DNA of 48,094 nt from a virus. This document shows positions 35,075 through 44,794 of the stretch, in pieces (positions within the stretch are counted from its first letter, which is position 1; the number at the start of each line of letters is the position of its first letter). The DNA lies in the IMG/VR virus record IMGVR_UViG_3300032516_000045, positions 1 through 48,094 of that record; one strand, written 5' to 3'. The notes beneath the pieces are model-generated. The model was not told the DNA's origin and searched no databases. It saw only the letters and a list, made by a program, of their open reading frames with translations. Made by a program: the position numbers and the translations under genes.

Positions 35075-37126
35075 ATGAAAGTAAGTATTTTAATGCCTGT
35101 TCATAACCAGATTGATTTCACCAAAAAGGCCATTGAGAGTCTTTATCAATTCACGGATGAGAAGGATTTTGAATTGTTCGTGGTGGATAATGGATCTGAA
35201 AAAGAATTGATTCCCTACTTGCAATCATTGAAGGTTTCTAATTTGTTGTTGATTCCCTTACAGATCAATATGGGTTGGTGTGTAGCACTCAATAAAGGTT
35301 TTAAGGGAATGTCCTCTGATTCCGATTTTGTTCTCTGGGCGAATAATGACATTGTTTTTGAGAAAGACTGGCTCCCCAAAATGCTTGCTCACTTCCGGCC
35401 TGGGATTGGTGCCGTTGGCCCCACATCAAATTTTGTGAATGGTCTACAAAGAATCGAGGCGAATGATGGAAATTGGGAAGAAGAGGTTCAATGGCTTATC
35501 GGGTTTTGTCTGTTATTTCGTAGGGGAGTTATTGATGCAATAGGGGAAGTCGATGAACGTTATCACATGGGCGGTGCCGAGGAATTTGATTATATCATCA
35601 GGATGCAGCAAAAACTCGGTCTGAAATGTGTTATCGCACGGGATGTTTATATCCATCATTTCGGGAGTCAGACGATAAGAAATACTATCGCAAAGACCAA
35701 TGAAGAATATACCAATTATTGTATTGATGCCCTAAAGATTCTTAGCGAGAAATGGGGAGCCGAGTTTATTGATAAATGGATACAGCAAAAAATAAATTTT
35801 CAGGCAACTCCCCTCAAAACCGCATGGCCTTTGAATTGCCTTCTGGGACTGGCGATACCTCATACTTGGTCTCATATTGATTATTCTACCCATCTTTCCC
35901 TACTGGCATTAAAGAAACCCAATATGATTGTTTTAGAAGCGGGACGGGGTGGGGAACTTGATACCAAAAGAGAAAGACAAATTGAGGATGGATTTAATAA
36001 AAATTGCACTCATTTTTTGATTGGAGATGGCGATATGCTCTTTCCTTCAAATATCCTTATCGATCTATTCAAGGTTTTAGAGGATGGAGCAGACATGGCA
36101 GGAGGGTTATGTTATCGGGGTTATCCACCGTATGACCCGATTGCCTGGCATCCTACCCAGGATAGGATGATCTTGCCTTTTATTGACTATAAATTTGGCG
36201 ATGTGATTGATGCCGGTGCCGTTGGTTGCGCCTGCCTTCTGGTCAAGAGAGAGGTTTTTGAAAAACTCGAGAGGCCCTGGTTTCAGAATAAATGGGAAAA
36301 GGTCTTAACTGAAGAAAAGGAGGTGTCCGTTGATTATGAGGAGGGAGATTATTATTTCACCCGTAAAGCCACAAGAGCAGGTTTCAAACTAAGACTCTGG
36401 ACGAAATATGACGTGGATCATTTAAGAGAATTTCCGGTGAACAGGAAGCTCTGGCTCATTCAGGGATTGCTCGATAGATGCGGAGGTTGGGGAACGATTG
36501 TATCTTTATTTAAGAAATTGGGGGATCAAAAATGGATAGATCGAGAAATTAACAACAGTTCCCTTGAGGTGGATTGGAAAATGAATCAGAGCCCCTATGA
36601 GATAGGTTTACTTTATAACTTTCTCCAGGGGAAAAGGATCAAGGATGTTCTCGAAATAGGCACTCAGGGGGGCGGAAGTGCCCTTCTTTGGGCAAAACTT
36701 GTTGAATCAAGGGATGGGCATGTAGTCTCCATAGATCGTGCCTCCCAGACCCCTAAAGTCTATGAAAACCATGTTCTAAAGGACATTATCATAGAGATCG
36801 AAGGTGATAGCCACAACCAGGTAACGATTCAAGGGGTTCATGATGTCATTTCAAGCAATGGGGGGGAAATCGATTTTCTTTTCATCGATGGGGATCACAC
36901 CTATCAGGGGGTTAAGGCAGATTTTGAGGCATATTCCAGTCTGGTTAAGAAAGGAGGTTGGATTGCATTTCACGATATTGCGGATACAGAATGGCATAGA
37001 AGTCAAAATTGTAGGGTTTCGGATTTCTGGGAAGAGATTAAGCAAAAATATAACCACATAGAAATTATTGATCCAAATGATAAGAAGTGGATGGGTATTG
37101 GGTTACTGGAATGGAAAAAATCTTAA
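35075..37126 (+). CDS. Fusion of two glycosyltransferases and a methyltransferase
   Basis: The 683-residue protein has three parts. A family-2 glycosyltransferase (about 1-205) has VSILMPVHNQ, VVDNGS, a metal-site-like NND (90-92) and GGAEEFDYIIRM. A second GT-A-like domain (about 250-465) has the DGD motif at 318-320 and AGAVGCACLLVKREVFE. A class I methyltransferase of the CmcI/Methyltransf_24 type (about 500-683) has VLEIGTQGGGS (525-535), FIDGDHTY (603-610) and GGWIAFHDI. It lies between tail terminator and tail tube, with TTGGAGGAG upstream. Sugar modification of the virion or host surface is inferred. Confidence 0.8.
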   Translation: MKVSILMPVHNQIDFTKKAIESLYQFTDEKDFELFVVDNGSEKELIPYLQSLKVSNLLLIPLQINMGWCVALNKGFKGMSSDSDFVLWANNDIVFEKDWLPKMLAHFRPGIGAVGPTSNFVNGLQRIEANDGNWEEEVQWLIGFCLLFRRGVIDAIGEVDERYHMGGAEEFDYIIRMQQKLGLKCVIARDVYIHHFGSQTIRNTIAKTNEEYTNYCIDALKILSEKWGAEFIDKWIQQKINFQATPLKTAWPLNCLLGLAIPHTWSHIDYSTHLSLLALKKPNMIVLEAGRGGELDTKRERQIEDGFNKNCTHFLIGDGDMLFPSNILIDLFKVLEDGADMAGGLCYRGYPPYDPIAWHPTQDRMILPFIDYKFGDVIDAGAVGCACLLVKREVFEKLERPWFQNKWEKVLTEEKEVSVDYEEGDYYFTRKATRAGFKLRLWTKYDVDHLREFPVNRKLWLIQGLLDRCGGWGTIVSLFKKLGDQKWIDREINNSSLEVDWKMNQSPYEIGLLYNFLQGKRIKDVLEIGTQGGGSALLWAKLVESRDGHVVSIDRASQTPKVYENHVLKDIIIEIEGDSHNQVTIQGVHDVISSNGGEIDFLFIDGDHTYQGVKADFEAYSSLVKKGGWIAFHDIADTEWHRSQNCRVSDFWEEIKQKYNHIEIIDPNDKKWMGIGLLEWKKS

Positions 37127-37147
37127 CAACAAAGGAGGTAGAGTAAA

Positions 37148-37564
37148 ATGACTGATCCGATAATCGGAAGAAAAGGGACTGTGACATTGGCTGCGGCGGT
37201 AATCGCAAACCTGGCGAATTGGAGAATTGATAAGACCAGTGATGACCTTGATGGTTCAGTATTTGGGACAGGTTGGGGTGCAACCCTTCCAGGTCAGCAG
37301 AAATGGATGGCCACGGTAGGGGGATTCCTCGATATGTCTGATACAACTGGCCAGGTGGTTCTCAAAAATGCTTCATTTGCTGGGACTAAGATTACAAATA
37401 TAAAATTTTATGGTTCAGCAGGAGGTAGTTTTTGGGGTCCCGATATTACAGAGGATTCTGGGGCTGGATGTTATATCGGGGGACTCTCAATCACAGCGGC
37501 CATGAATAATCTCGTTGCCGTGGAATACAAAGTCGGTGGCGTTGGGCCAGTAGATATATTCTAA
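37148..37564 (+). CDS. Tail tube (major tail) protein
   Basis: The 138-residue beta-rich protein has a VIANLANWRIDKTSDDLDGSVF opening, GGFLDMSDTTGQ and a GCYIGGLSITAA strand, typical of siphovirus tube proteins. AAAGGAGGTAGAG gives strong translation. It is followed by the chaperone frameshift pair and tape measure, which fixes its role by order. Confidence 0.75.
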   Translation: MTDPIIGRKGTVTLAAAVIANLANWRIDKTSDDLDGSVFGTGWGATLPGQQKWMATVGGFLDMSDTTGQVVLKNASFAGTKITNIKFYGSAGGSFWGPDITEDSGAGCYIGGLSITAAMNNLVAVEYKVGGVGPVDIF

Positions 37565-37589
37565 ATCATGATTTTAAGAGGGAGGCTTT

Positions 37590-38039
37590 ATGACTTCGAT
37601 CAAGGATTTGGTTGATCCGAGCTTTACGGAGAGGACTATCTGGGTTCAGTATCTTGATACTTTCGAGGTTCAGCTTAAATTCTTACCCAGATTTGACGTG
37701 AATAAAATTCTTGAAAAATCAAAAACCTTTATCTGGGATAAGAGAGATCACACAAAGATAGAGAAGTTGGATTCCGAAAAATTCTATACTGATCTTGTCT
37801 CGAAAGTATTTGCAGGATGGAAAGGTCTGACCCAGGGAATTCTTGCAAAAATGCTTCCTGTAAAGATTATTAACCCAGATGAAGAAATCGTTTTTTCCTT
37901 CGAGAATGCGGTTGAATTGATGAAAAACGCCTATGACTTTGATATTTTTATTCAGAATATCATCATGGATATTGAACGGTTTCAGTCGGAGAAGAAAGAA
38001 GAAGAAATAAAAAACTCCGAGAGTTCGCAAGGTGGATGA
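37590..38039 (+). CDS. Tail assembly chaperone, upstream ORF (G-like)
   Basis: The 149-residue acidic, helical protein lies between tube and tape measure. Near its end the A AAA AAC slippery heptamer (38009-38015) is in the correct frame for -1 slippage, giving a G-GT type fusion of about 248 residues. Chaperones coat the tape measure during tail assembly. Confidence 0.8.
   Translation: MTSIKDLVDPSFTERTIWVQYLDTFEVQLKFLPRFDVNKILEKSKTFIWDKRDHTKIEKLDSEKFYTDLVSKVFAGWKGLTQGILAKMLPVKIINPDEEIVFSFENAVELMKNAYDFDIFIQNIIMDIERFQSEKKEEEIKNSESSQGG
38009..38015 (+). other. -1 ribosomal frameshift site
   Basis: A AAA AAC is read ATA-AAA-AAC in frame 0. After a -1 slip the frame runs without stop through 38015-38035 into the downstream ORF (LREFARW joins its Met). 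The position and gene order match the conserved tail chaperone frameshift. Confidence 0.85.
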
Positions 38040-38335
38040 GGGTTGCTGGGACCCTTGCGAACTGTTCCGATTGCGAAGAATTGCATGCCCAGATGAAAAA
38101 ACCTCTTCCATGCGAAGACGGCAAATGTGAAAAACCAGTAATCTCTGAAGAAAATTACGAAACAATGGCGGTCTATAATTTATGTCAAAGTCAACTTCTG
38201 GTTTCGGGGATGGGGGATGTTATAGGGATAAGAATCGAGGCAATAAAGACGGCGATGGAGATGATTGGTAATGATGATTTAGATTGTATTGAGAAAGTAA
38301 ACGCATTTGTAGGCGAACTCTATAGGAAGGAATAA
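38036..38335 (+). CDS. Tail assembly chaperone, downstream ORF (T-like)
   Basis: The 99-residue ORF from ATG 38036 overlaps the upstream stop (ATGA). It is probably expressed mainly as the C-terminal part of the -1 fusion. It has three Cys-pair positions (CSDC, PCEDGKC) and a helical end. The stop overlaps the tape measure start (TAATG). Confidence 0.75.
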   Translation: MRVAGTLANCSDCEELHAQMKKPLPCEDGKCEKPVISEENYETMAVYNLCQSQLLVSGMGDVIGIRIEAIKTAMEMIGNDDLDCIEKVNAFVGELYRKE

Positions 38336-41313
38336 TGGCTGAAATTAAATTAGTCCTGAAAGTCGATGATCAGGGAACTATTGTTCTGGATAAGTTCACG
38401 TCCCAGATCAAGAAAACTGGTGATTCGGTCTCCTCAATGGATAGGGCTCTCAGTGTTGTCAAATGGGATGCCTTTACAAATTTGGTTCAGAAAGCCTATG
38501 GAGTATTATCAAAATTCTATGACCTTGCTGAAAGAGGGGCAAAAGTTAGGGCCGTCGAAGAAAGCTTTACCTCAATGGCCCGCAATTTCAATGTCGCCGG
38601 TGATGCTTTAATTAGAGAATTAGAAAGAGTGACGAAAGGGACAGTTGAGAATAGTGATCTCATGGCGAAGGCTCTGAGACTCATTTCTGAGAGTTTTTCT
38701 GAGAAGCAGATTGTCGGTATTGGGGAGGCGGCAAGAGTAAGCGCAAGATTGACCGGAAAGACTGTCAGTGAAGCCTATGAGTCGATCTCGGATTCAATTA
38801 TAAATCTCAGGGAAAGAGGTTTGAAAACAGCAGGTATCGTAATCGACATGGATAAGGCATATCAGAAACATGCCATTACACTTGGCGTTGGAAAAGAGCA
38901 GCTCAGCGATTATGGGAAACGCATGGCCGTAGTCGATGCCGTTATGGAAAAGACCCAAGAAGATGCGGCGAAACTTGGGAAATCACTTAACGAATTAAAT
39001 GACTATGAGCAGTTCCAGAAACGGAGTGCTGTATGGAAGGAGATGGGAGATCAGGTTGCGAAACTTGCGGGAGAATTTGTTAAATTGAGTGCCGCTGCTG
39101 TTCGGACATGGGCAGATGTAGAAAAGGGAGCCAGGGAATGGGCGGGTATGAAACTTCTGCAAGGGTTGGGAGCTTTGGGATTGATGCCTACTCTTCCTTC
39201 TAACTATTATCTTTCTGAAAAATTGACAACAGGTTTGGGAATGACAACAGGGGCAGCAAGGGGAGGCCCCAGCCAAATCAAAGTTGCCGATCCACTCGAA
39301 GTCCAAAAGAAACTTCTTGAACTCCAGAAGCAGGGTCTTGCAATAGGTTATCAGACCTTTGAGGACAAGATCAAGATTCTCGATTTGGATAGGGAATCTG
39401 CAATCCAGGAACTTAAAAAGGTCGGAATGGGACAGTTGGCTTCAAAGGTATGGGAAAATTATTGGAAAAACGTCGAGAAGGCGGAGATAGAAGAGGCAGA
39501 TAGGATATCTGGAATTAATGTAGCCTTTGGCAAAGTTGTGGCTGAAGCTCAAAGATTAAGCGATCTTGGAGAGATGCCAAGTTGGGAAGATTTCTTGATT
39601 GATATTCCAAAGGGAATGATGGTGATCGAAACCGAGACCGGAAAGATTTTGGTAAAAGTCTCTGCTTATGCAGATATGCTCGATAGAGTAAGAGAATCAA
39701 CAGCAGAAATAATGAGATTAAATTCAGAATGGGTGAAGGGTGGGGGATTTGAAAGATTCGGATACGAAGCAGGAGATTTTACTATTCCTCAAGGCTACAT
39801 GAAAATTGGTGAAAAACTTCAAAAAATTTATGATCCAAAGATCGCAAAAGAAATGGAATTGGAAGCTGCAAAAATCACTTATGATTATCAGGCACAATAT
39901 GAAATTGGCCTCAAATTGATCGAGATGCAGGCCGATCAATACAATCAACTTGGTCTCTCAGATGCAATAATTGAGAAATGGAAGAGTGCAAAAACCTTCC
40001 AGTTAAATGTTGAGCTTGGAAGAACTGTTGACCTAACTAAATCGATAGGAGATGCTTTTAACAAAGTCTTTGATGGAATGATTGCGGGGACATTAAAAGT
40101 CAAAGATGCCTTCAAAAGTTTCTTCCTTTCCATTGGTAGGGATTATCTTAATGCCTTTTTAAAAAATACTCGTGAAGGTTTGGAGAAATGGATTAATAAT
40201 TTATTTTCCGGCAAGACTACGGCAACAACCGCGGGCCAAGCAGCCACAGGAACAGGAACAAGCGGAGGGGGAGGATTACTTGGTTTTCTTGGTTTAGGTG
40301 GACAGATGGGAGGGGGAGCAGGAGGGGCTGGAAGTTTATTGGGTGGGATTGCAGCGATTTATAGCATTTCTACTCTTTTCTCTGGCAGCGGCGGGCAAAA
40401 AATGAGTCAGCAAACATCTGCTGCAACAGGTGCAATTTATGGAGCAATAATTGGGGCCTATTTTCTTGGAATTGGGGCACTTGTTGGAGCAGTAGTTGGG
40501 GCAATTTATGGATGGTTCACTGGAAGTAAGGGGGGGGAGGCCGCAAAAAGAATGGCCATTGCATTGACCCAGAGATACAAAACTTATGTTTCGATGAAGG
40601 CGATGGGATTTGACATTCCGATAAATGAAAAAGGTACTGGTTTTGATATGTCCGCAATTAAGGAACAGGGGGGACTCCTCGGTATACCTGCTCCCCATGT
40701 CGGGAAAAAGAGAACAGCACTCTGGGAAGCAGCACAGGAACTTTATAAATCGGTGACAGAGGATTTTGCGAAAGCCTTGAGCGCAGGGTTAAGGATTGAT
40801 TCTTTTAAAACTTTTGAAAGAGGTTTGAGAAATTCTATCTATGAAAATGTTTTAGAGGGAATGGTTCAGGCATTCACCAGGGCATCAGCATTAAGAAATG
40901 TTTTAACACCCATTTATCAATTTATTTATGAGGGTGTCGCCAATGCCCTAACGAAAGGTTTTGACATTGCGGGATTCAAGGCAGGAATCGAGGAGAGATA
41001 TGCAAAGTTAACTCCTGTTCTTGCAGCGATGGAGCCATTATTTAAGATCATGTATCAAGCTACGCAGAGTTTAAGAGGCGAGATTACTGGAGGAGGAGGA
41101 AGGCTTTCCATTCCTTCTTTTCAGCATGGTGGTGTTATGCCTTATACCGGGTTGGCATTGGTTCATAAGGGTGAGCGAATTAGCTCAAAAGAAGGATCTC
41201 CTATTATGATAACAGTAAATGCTACTATTTCAAATGATATGGATTTGAAGATGCTTGCTCGTCAGTTGGGCAGGGATATCGACTGGGAAAGAAGAAAATC
41301 TTTGAGGTATTAA
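38335..41313 (+). CDS. Tape measure protein
   Basis: The 992-residue protein is mostly helical with a central Gly-rich hydrophobic part (about 640-725) that probably spans membranes. It ends with LALVHKGERI, a motif common near the end of tape measures. Its length predicts a tail near 150 nm by the usual 0.15 nm per residue. It follows the chaperone pair as expected. Confidence 0.9.
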   Translation: MAEIKLVLKVDDQGTIVLDKFTSQIKKTGDSVSSMDRALSVVKWDAFTNLVQKAYGVLSKFYDLAERGAKVRAVEESFTSMARNFNVAGDALIRELERVTKGTVENSDLMAKALRLISESFSEKQIVGIGEAARVSARLTGKTVSEAYESISDSIINLRERGLKTAGIVIDMDKAYQKHAITLGVGKEQLSDYGKRMAVVDAVMEKTQEDAAKLGKSLNELNDYEQFQKRSAVWKEMGDQVAKLAGEFVKLSAAAVRTWADVEKGAREWAGMKLLQGLGALGLMPTLPSNYYLSEKLTTGLGMTTGAARGGPSQIKVADPLEVQKKLLELQKQGLAIGYQTFEDKIKILDLDRESAIQELKKVGMGQLASKVWENYWKNVEKAEIEEADRISGINVAFGKVVAEAQRLSDLGEMPSWEDFLIDIPKGMMVIETETGKILVKVSAYADMLDRVRESTAEIMRLNSEWVKGGGFERFGYEAGDFTIPQGYMKIGEKLQKIYDPKIAKEMELEAAKITYDYQAQYEIGLKLIEMQADQYNQLGLSDAIIEKWKSAKTFQLNVELGRTVDLTKSIGDAFNKVFDGMIAGTLKVKDAFKSFFLSIGRDYLNAFLKNTREGLEKWINNLFSGKTTATTAGQAATGTGTSGGGGLLGFLGLGGQMGGGAGGAGSLLGGIAAIYSISTLFSGSGGQKMSQQTSAATGAIYGAIIGAYFLGIGALVGAVVGAIYGWFTGSKGGEAAKRMAIALTQRYKTYVSMKAMGFDIPINEKGTGFDMSAIKEQGGLLGIPAPHVGKKRTALWEAAQELYKSVTEDFAKALSAGLRIDSFKTFERGLRNSIYENVLEGMVQAFTRASALRNVLTPIYQFIYEGVANALTKGFDIAGFKAGIEERYAKLTPVLAAMEPLFKIMYQATQSLRGEITGGGGRLSIPSFQHGGVMPYTGLALVHKGERISSKEGSPIMITVNATISNDMDLKMLARQLGRDIDWERRKSLRY

Positions 41314-41314
41314 A

Positions 41315-42067
41315 TTGACAGCGACTTTTGGATGCAAACTTTATAATACGGCTGATTTTTTATTAAACCAAGTCAATGGTATTTTAATCCAGGGGATCAA
41401 CGAAGATATTTCATCTAAGATAAATTCCGTAAATATCCCAAGACGGCATGGCGGAAAGATCGATGATACTCAATTCTTGAATCCCCGTATCATTTCAATC
41501 GAAGGATTGATTATAGGGACTTCAAAGGAAAATTATAGAGATAACATTGCAACCTTTCTTAAAAATATCAAGTTTGGGAAGCAAAAATTTTATAAATTCG
41601 ATGATCGATATATCTGGGTAAATAATGGATCATTACAGGTAAGAGATATTTCAACTTTAATGGCAGGAAATTTCTCTCTTGACCTAATCTGTGTTGATCC
41701 TTTTTGGTATAATCTGACCGAATCGAACAATGATTTTACAACGGCCTCCACTTCTTATGGTTTTAGTGTGACCACACTTGGGAATGTCATAACACCGGCT
41801 CGAATATCGATAATGGCAGCAACAAACTTTACTAACCCAACAATCACAAATTCAACTCTTTTGCAAACGGCGACCTACACGGGGGTTTCGACTGCACTCA
41901 TCGAGGATACGGCTAATCTTACCGTAACCTCTGGTGGATCAAATGTTTTATCAAACTTTAGCGGGGAATTTATTAATCTTGGTGTTGGATTGAATAATTT
42001 GATTTTTACACAGAGTGCATCCGTAAGCGTAACGATTAGAGTCTATTGGACGAATCGATATTATTAA
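41315..42067 (+). CDS. Distal tail (Dit-like) protein
   Basis: The 250-residue protein has the N-terminal half of Dit proteins (SVNIPRRHGGKID, ISIEGLIIGTSKENY and a FYKFDDRYIWV strand). A C-terminal beta-sandwich (about 150-250) follows. It joins tube to baseplate. TTG 41315 has GAGGT upstream and follows the tape measure stop by one base. Confidence 0.7.
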   Translation: MTATFGCKLYNTADFLLNQVNGILIQGINEDISSKINSVNIPRRHGGKIDDTQFLNPRIISIEGLIIGTSKENYRDNIATFLKNIKFGKQKFYKFDDRYIWVNNGSLQVRDISTLMAGNFSLDLICVDPFWYNLTESNNDFTTASTSYGFSVTTLGNVITPARISIMAATNFTNPTITNSTLLQTATYTGVSTALIEDTANLTVTSGGSNVLSNFSGEFINLGVGLNNLIFTQSASVSVTIRVYWTNRYY

Positions 42068-42080
42068 GGAGGAAAAGAAA

Positions 42081-42293
42081 ATGAGAAAAGGAGATTATGT
42101 AAAATCGAAACGAATTCTGGCGATGCGTGAGACCTTCGGTTTTCAATGCGTTGGGAAGATTGAAGGTTATGTGATTCAGACAAAGCCCTATCTTGTTGTC
42201 GAATTCGATACAGGAGAAGAGAAGGGGCAGGTAGGGATAAGTCATGAGGCAATGGATCAATTTGAAATATTGAAGGAGGCTGAAAATGAATAA
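42081..42293 (+). CDS. Small beta-barrel-like hypothetical protein
   Basis: The 70-residue product has GDYVKSKRIL and PYLVVEFDTGEEKGQVGI segments suggesting a small SH3-like barrel. AAGGAGGAAAAG precedes ATG. It overlaps the next gene by 8 bases. Function unknown. Confidence 0.6.
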   Translation: MRKGDYVKSKRILAMRETFGFQCVGKIEGYVIQTKPYLVVEFDTGEEKGQVGISHEAMDQFEILKEAENE

Positions 42294-42885
42294 GAACTGG
42301 AATGAAATATTTTGGAAGACCTTTGAATCCACCCTCGGAGTGATCGGGAAGCAAATCAAAAAGGCATCCGATCAATCTGAATTCATTGATCGTATAGCGG
42401 TTTCGATAGCAAAGGCGATATCCGATTCATATCATTTCAAAACTCTATGGACGATTGACCGGTTTGATAATCGGGGTCATGACCTCGGAAGAAGTCTGAT
42501 TCATGGGAATCTGGCTCTCAATGAGGGTTTGAACGCCATCAATACCCTGATTTGCGGTGGCACGGAGACGGCCTACACAAATGCCAATGCTCAATCAGGT
42601 GTCGGGGATTCCAGTGCGGCGGTAAATGCTGGACATACCGATCTTCAGGCAGGATCCAATTTTCTCTGGAAGGCAATGGATGCCTCATATCCGACATATG
42701 GTACATCTCAATTAATGGTTTTTAAATCGACCTTCGGATTAACTGATGCCAATTTTGCATGGGAGGAATATAGTATTAGAAATGGTTTAGCAGCCAATAA
42801 AAATTTGAATAGAAAGATAAGTGCGCAGGGAACAAAAGTAGTAACCCAAGTTTGGATATTAACTACAACCGTAACGGGAGCATGA
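42286..42885 (+). CDS. Tail-associated structural protein
   Basis: The 199-residue protein has an N-terminal helix. Its C-terminal region contains GVGDSSAAVNAGHTDLQAGSN (in two parts, about 101-121), KAMDASYPTYG and NLNRKISAQGTK. This pattern is common in phage tail proteins of unknown exact place. GAAGGAGG precedes the ATG. Confidence 0.65.
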   Translation: MNKNWNEIFWKTFESTLGVIGKQIKKASDQSEFIDRIAVSIAKAISDSYHFKTLWTIDRFDNRGHDLGRSLIHGNLALNEGLNAINTLICGGTETAYTNANAQSGVGDSSAAVNAGHTDLQAGSNFLWKAMDASYPTYGTSQLMVFKSTFGLTDANFAWEEYSIRNGLAANKNLNRKISAQGTKVVTQVWILTTTVTGA

Positions 42886-42903
42886 ATGAAATAAGGAGAT
42901 ATT

Positions 42904-44310
42904 GTGCCAATAATAAATATAGATGAAATTTCATCTCAGATAAGACAGAAATATATTTTAAAAGATAATACTTTCTCCTATTCTCCTAAAGAAGATTTGG
43001 AAGAACGGATTGATGTTGAAATTGGAGATGCGAAGCAACCAGATATATTTTTACCGCAAATTAAAATTTTGAAATGGCAAAATGAATGTAATCTATCTGT
43101 TCGCCTCATTGATTCATCTCCAGGAGAAACCGTTGTTTCTCAAAAAGGAAATAAGATCGAATGGATTAAGCCTACAATTGAATCCCATTTTTACGATCAT
43201 CCCGTTTCAGATGAACATCCAGAGGGAGGCTTTGAATTTGAAATAATTTTAAAAGAAAAACCGTCATCCAACAAAATTCAATTCTCCATCCAGACAAAGG
43301 GATTGGATTTCTTTTATCAGCCACCCCTGACCCAAGAAGAAATAAATGAAGGATGCATAAGACCGGAAAATATAATTGGCTCTTATGCCGTTTATCATTC
43401 AACAAAAAATGGTGATTATTCTTCTTCTGGAGGTAAAAATTACAGGGCAGGGAAAGCTTTTCATATCTATAGGCCAAAAGTTAAAGATGCCACCGGAAAA
43501 GAGATTTGGGGGGAATTGAATATTGATGTTGGGAGGGAACTTCTTGGAATCACCATTGACCAGAATTTTCTTGATAGTGCAGTTTATCCAGTTAATATTG
43601 ACCCCACTTTTGGATACGATACGATAGGAGGAAGTAACGGCGGAATTACTGCAAATTATGTAGTTGGTTCTCTTTTTATATCTCCTGCGGAATCGTCGAA
43701 TCTCTTTCCCACCAGTTTAACTATTTATTGTTATGTATCCAGCGGAAGTGGAAGCATGAAAGGAGTATTGGTTCTACATGGCAATTTGAATATATTAACA
43801 AATGGGATTGGTAACGCAATTGCAATGGATGGTGCGCCTGCTTGGAAAACAAGTTCTTTTTCAATATGTCCGATGTTATCCATCAGTACAGGATATCTTT
43901 TAATGTTTGTTAATAATAGTTCCGGGATATATGGAAGACTTTATTTTGATACAGGTGATGCAGACCAAGGTCATTATGATTTCGAAAATAGTTATACTTC
44001 CCCTGCCAATTTGGAGGCCATCGACCATGATACAAGAAAATATTCAATTTATTGCACTTATATAGTTGCCACGGAAGTCAATATTTCAGATGGATGCTCC
44101 TTTACTGATTCCATTTTGGCTGTGCCTGATACTTTAATAAATATTTCCGAGACTTTATCTTTGACCGATTCAATTTTAGTAGAAAATTTAGTATCTCTTT
44201 CTGACTCAATTGCTTTTACCGATGTTCTTTCTTTCAGGAAATCACTGCTGACATATTTGATTCAATCCAAAATTATAACGACTATTTCGCTGGATTCAAA
44301 GATTGGTTAG
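42904..44310 (+). CDS. Large tail fibre-type protein
   Basis: The 468-residue protein has a conserved-looking middle (GSYAVYHSTKNGDYSSSGGKNY in part, GKAFHIYRPK, YPVNIDPTFGYD; about 155-240). A beta domain (about 245-385) and a repetitive C-terminus with (S)ISDS/LTDSI units (about 390-450) follow. GTG 42904 follows AAGGAGATATT. It is probably an exposed tail appendage. Confidence 0.6.
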   Translation: MPIINIDEISSQIRQKYILKDNTFSYSPKEDLEERIDVEIGDAKQPDIFLPQIKILKWQNECNLSVRLIDSSPGETVVSQKGNKIEWIKPTIESHFYDHPVSDEHPEGGFEFEIILKEKPSSNKIQFSIQTKGLDFFYQPPLTQEEINEGCIRPENIIGSYAVYHSTKNGDYSSSGGKNYRAGKAFHIYRPKVKDATGKEIWGELNIDVGRELLGITIDQNFLDSAVYPVNIDPTFGYDTIGGSNGGITANYVVGSLFISPAESSNLFPTSLTIYCYVSSGSGSMKGVLVLHGNLNILTNGIGNAIAMDGAPAWKTSSFSICPMLSISTGYLLMFVNNSSGIYGRLYFDTGDADQGHYDFENSYTSPANLEAIDHDTRKYSIYCTYIVATEVNISDGCSFTDSILAVPDTLINISETLSLTDSILVENLVSLSDSIAFTDVLSFRKSLLTYLIQSKIITTISLDSKIG

Positions 44311-44331
44311 GAGAAAAAGAGGGGCAAAATC

Positions 44332-44631
44332 ATGCCATTTACTGAAGATAGGGGAATAGATTTTAGAATCGATACTGGTATTAATCTTGTTGGCGCATCA
44401 TCAATAGTGGTAAAAATAGTAAAACCGAATGCAACAACAACCTCCTGGACATGTACGGTTCTTGACGAAGCAAATGGGATTATTAGGTATATAACCACTA
44501 CAGGTTCGGCTATATTGGATGGTCAGGTCGGAACCTGGCAGGTTCAGGCAAGAATTGGTTTTGCGACTGGGGAAGTTTATCACGGGGCAGTGGGTTCCTT
44601 CCCTGTATCTGAAGTTTTGGTGCCAACTTGA
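44332..44631 (+). CDS. Ig-like tail/baseplate protein, copy 1
   Basis: The 99-residue beta-sandwich protein starts PFTEDRGIDFRIDTGINLVGAS and ends GAVGSFPVSEVLVPT. It resembles small BppU-type N-terminal domains of baseplates. It is homologous to the 44767-45066 gene. Confidence 0.65.
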   Translation: MPFTEDRGIDFRIDTGINLVGASSIVVKIVKPNATTTSWTCTVLDEANGIIRYITTTGSAILDGQVGTWQVQARIGFATGEVYHGAVGSFPVSEVLVPT

Positions 44632-44647
44632 TAAAAGAGAATTGAAT

Positions 44648-44794
44648 ATGGAAAAAGATGATCTTATAGAAATTGTCAGTAAGGTCGATCAAATAATAAA
44701 TCTTGACAGCAAAATTGATAAAAACCATCCAACACCTCCATTATTTGAGGATGAGGAACTTGAACCATGCCATACACTGAAGATAGAGGAATAA
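44648..44794 (+). CDS. Small acidic ORF between paralogs
   Basis: The 48-residue product contains INLDSKIDK, similar to ISLDSKI at the end of the 42904-44310 protein, so it may derive from a duplication of that end. It overlaps the next gene by 28 bases. The ribosome binding site is weak. Confidence 0.4.
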   Translation: MEKDDLIEIVSKVDQIINLDSKIDKNHPTPPLFEDEELEPCHTLKIEE

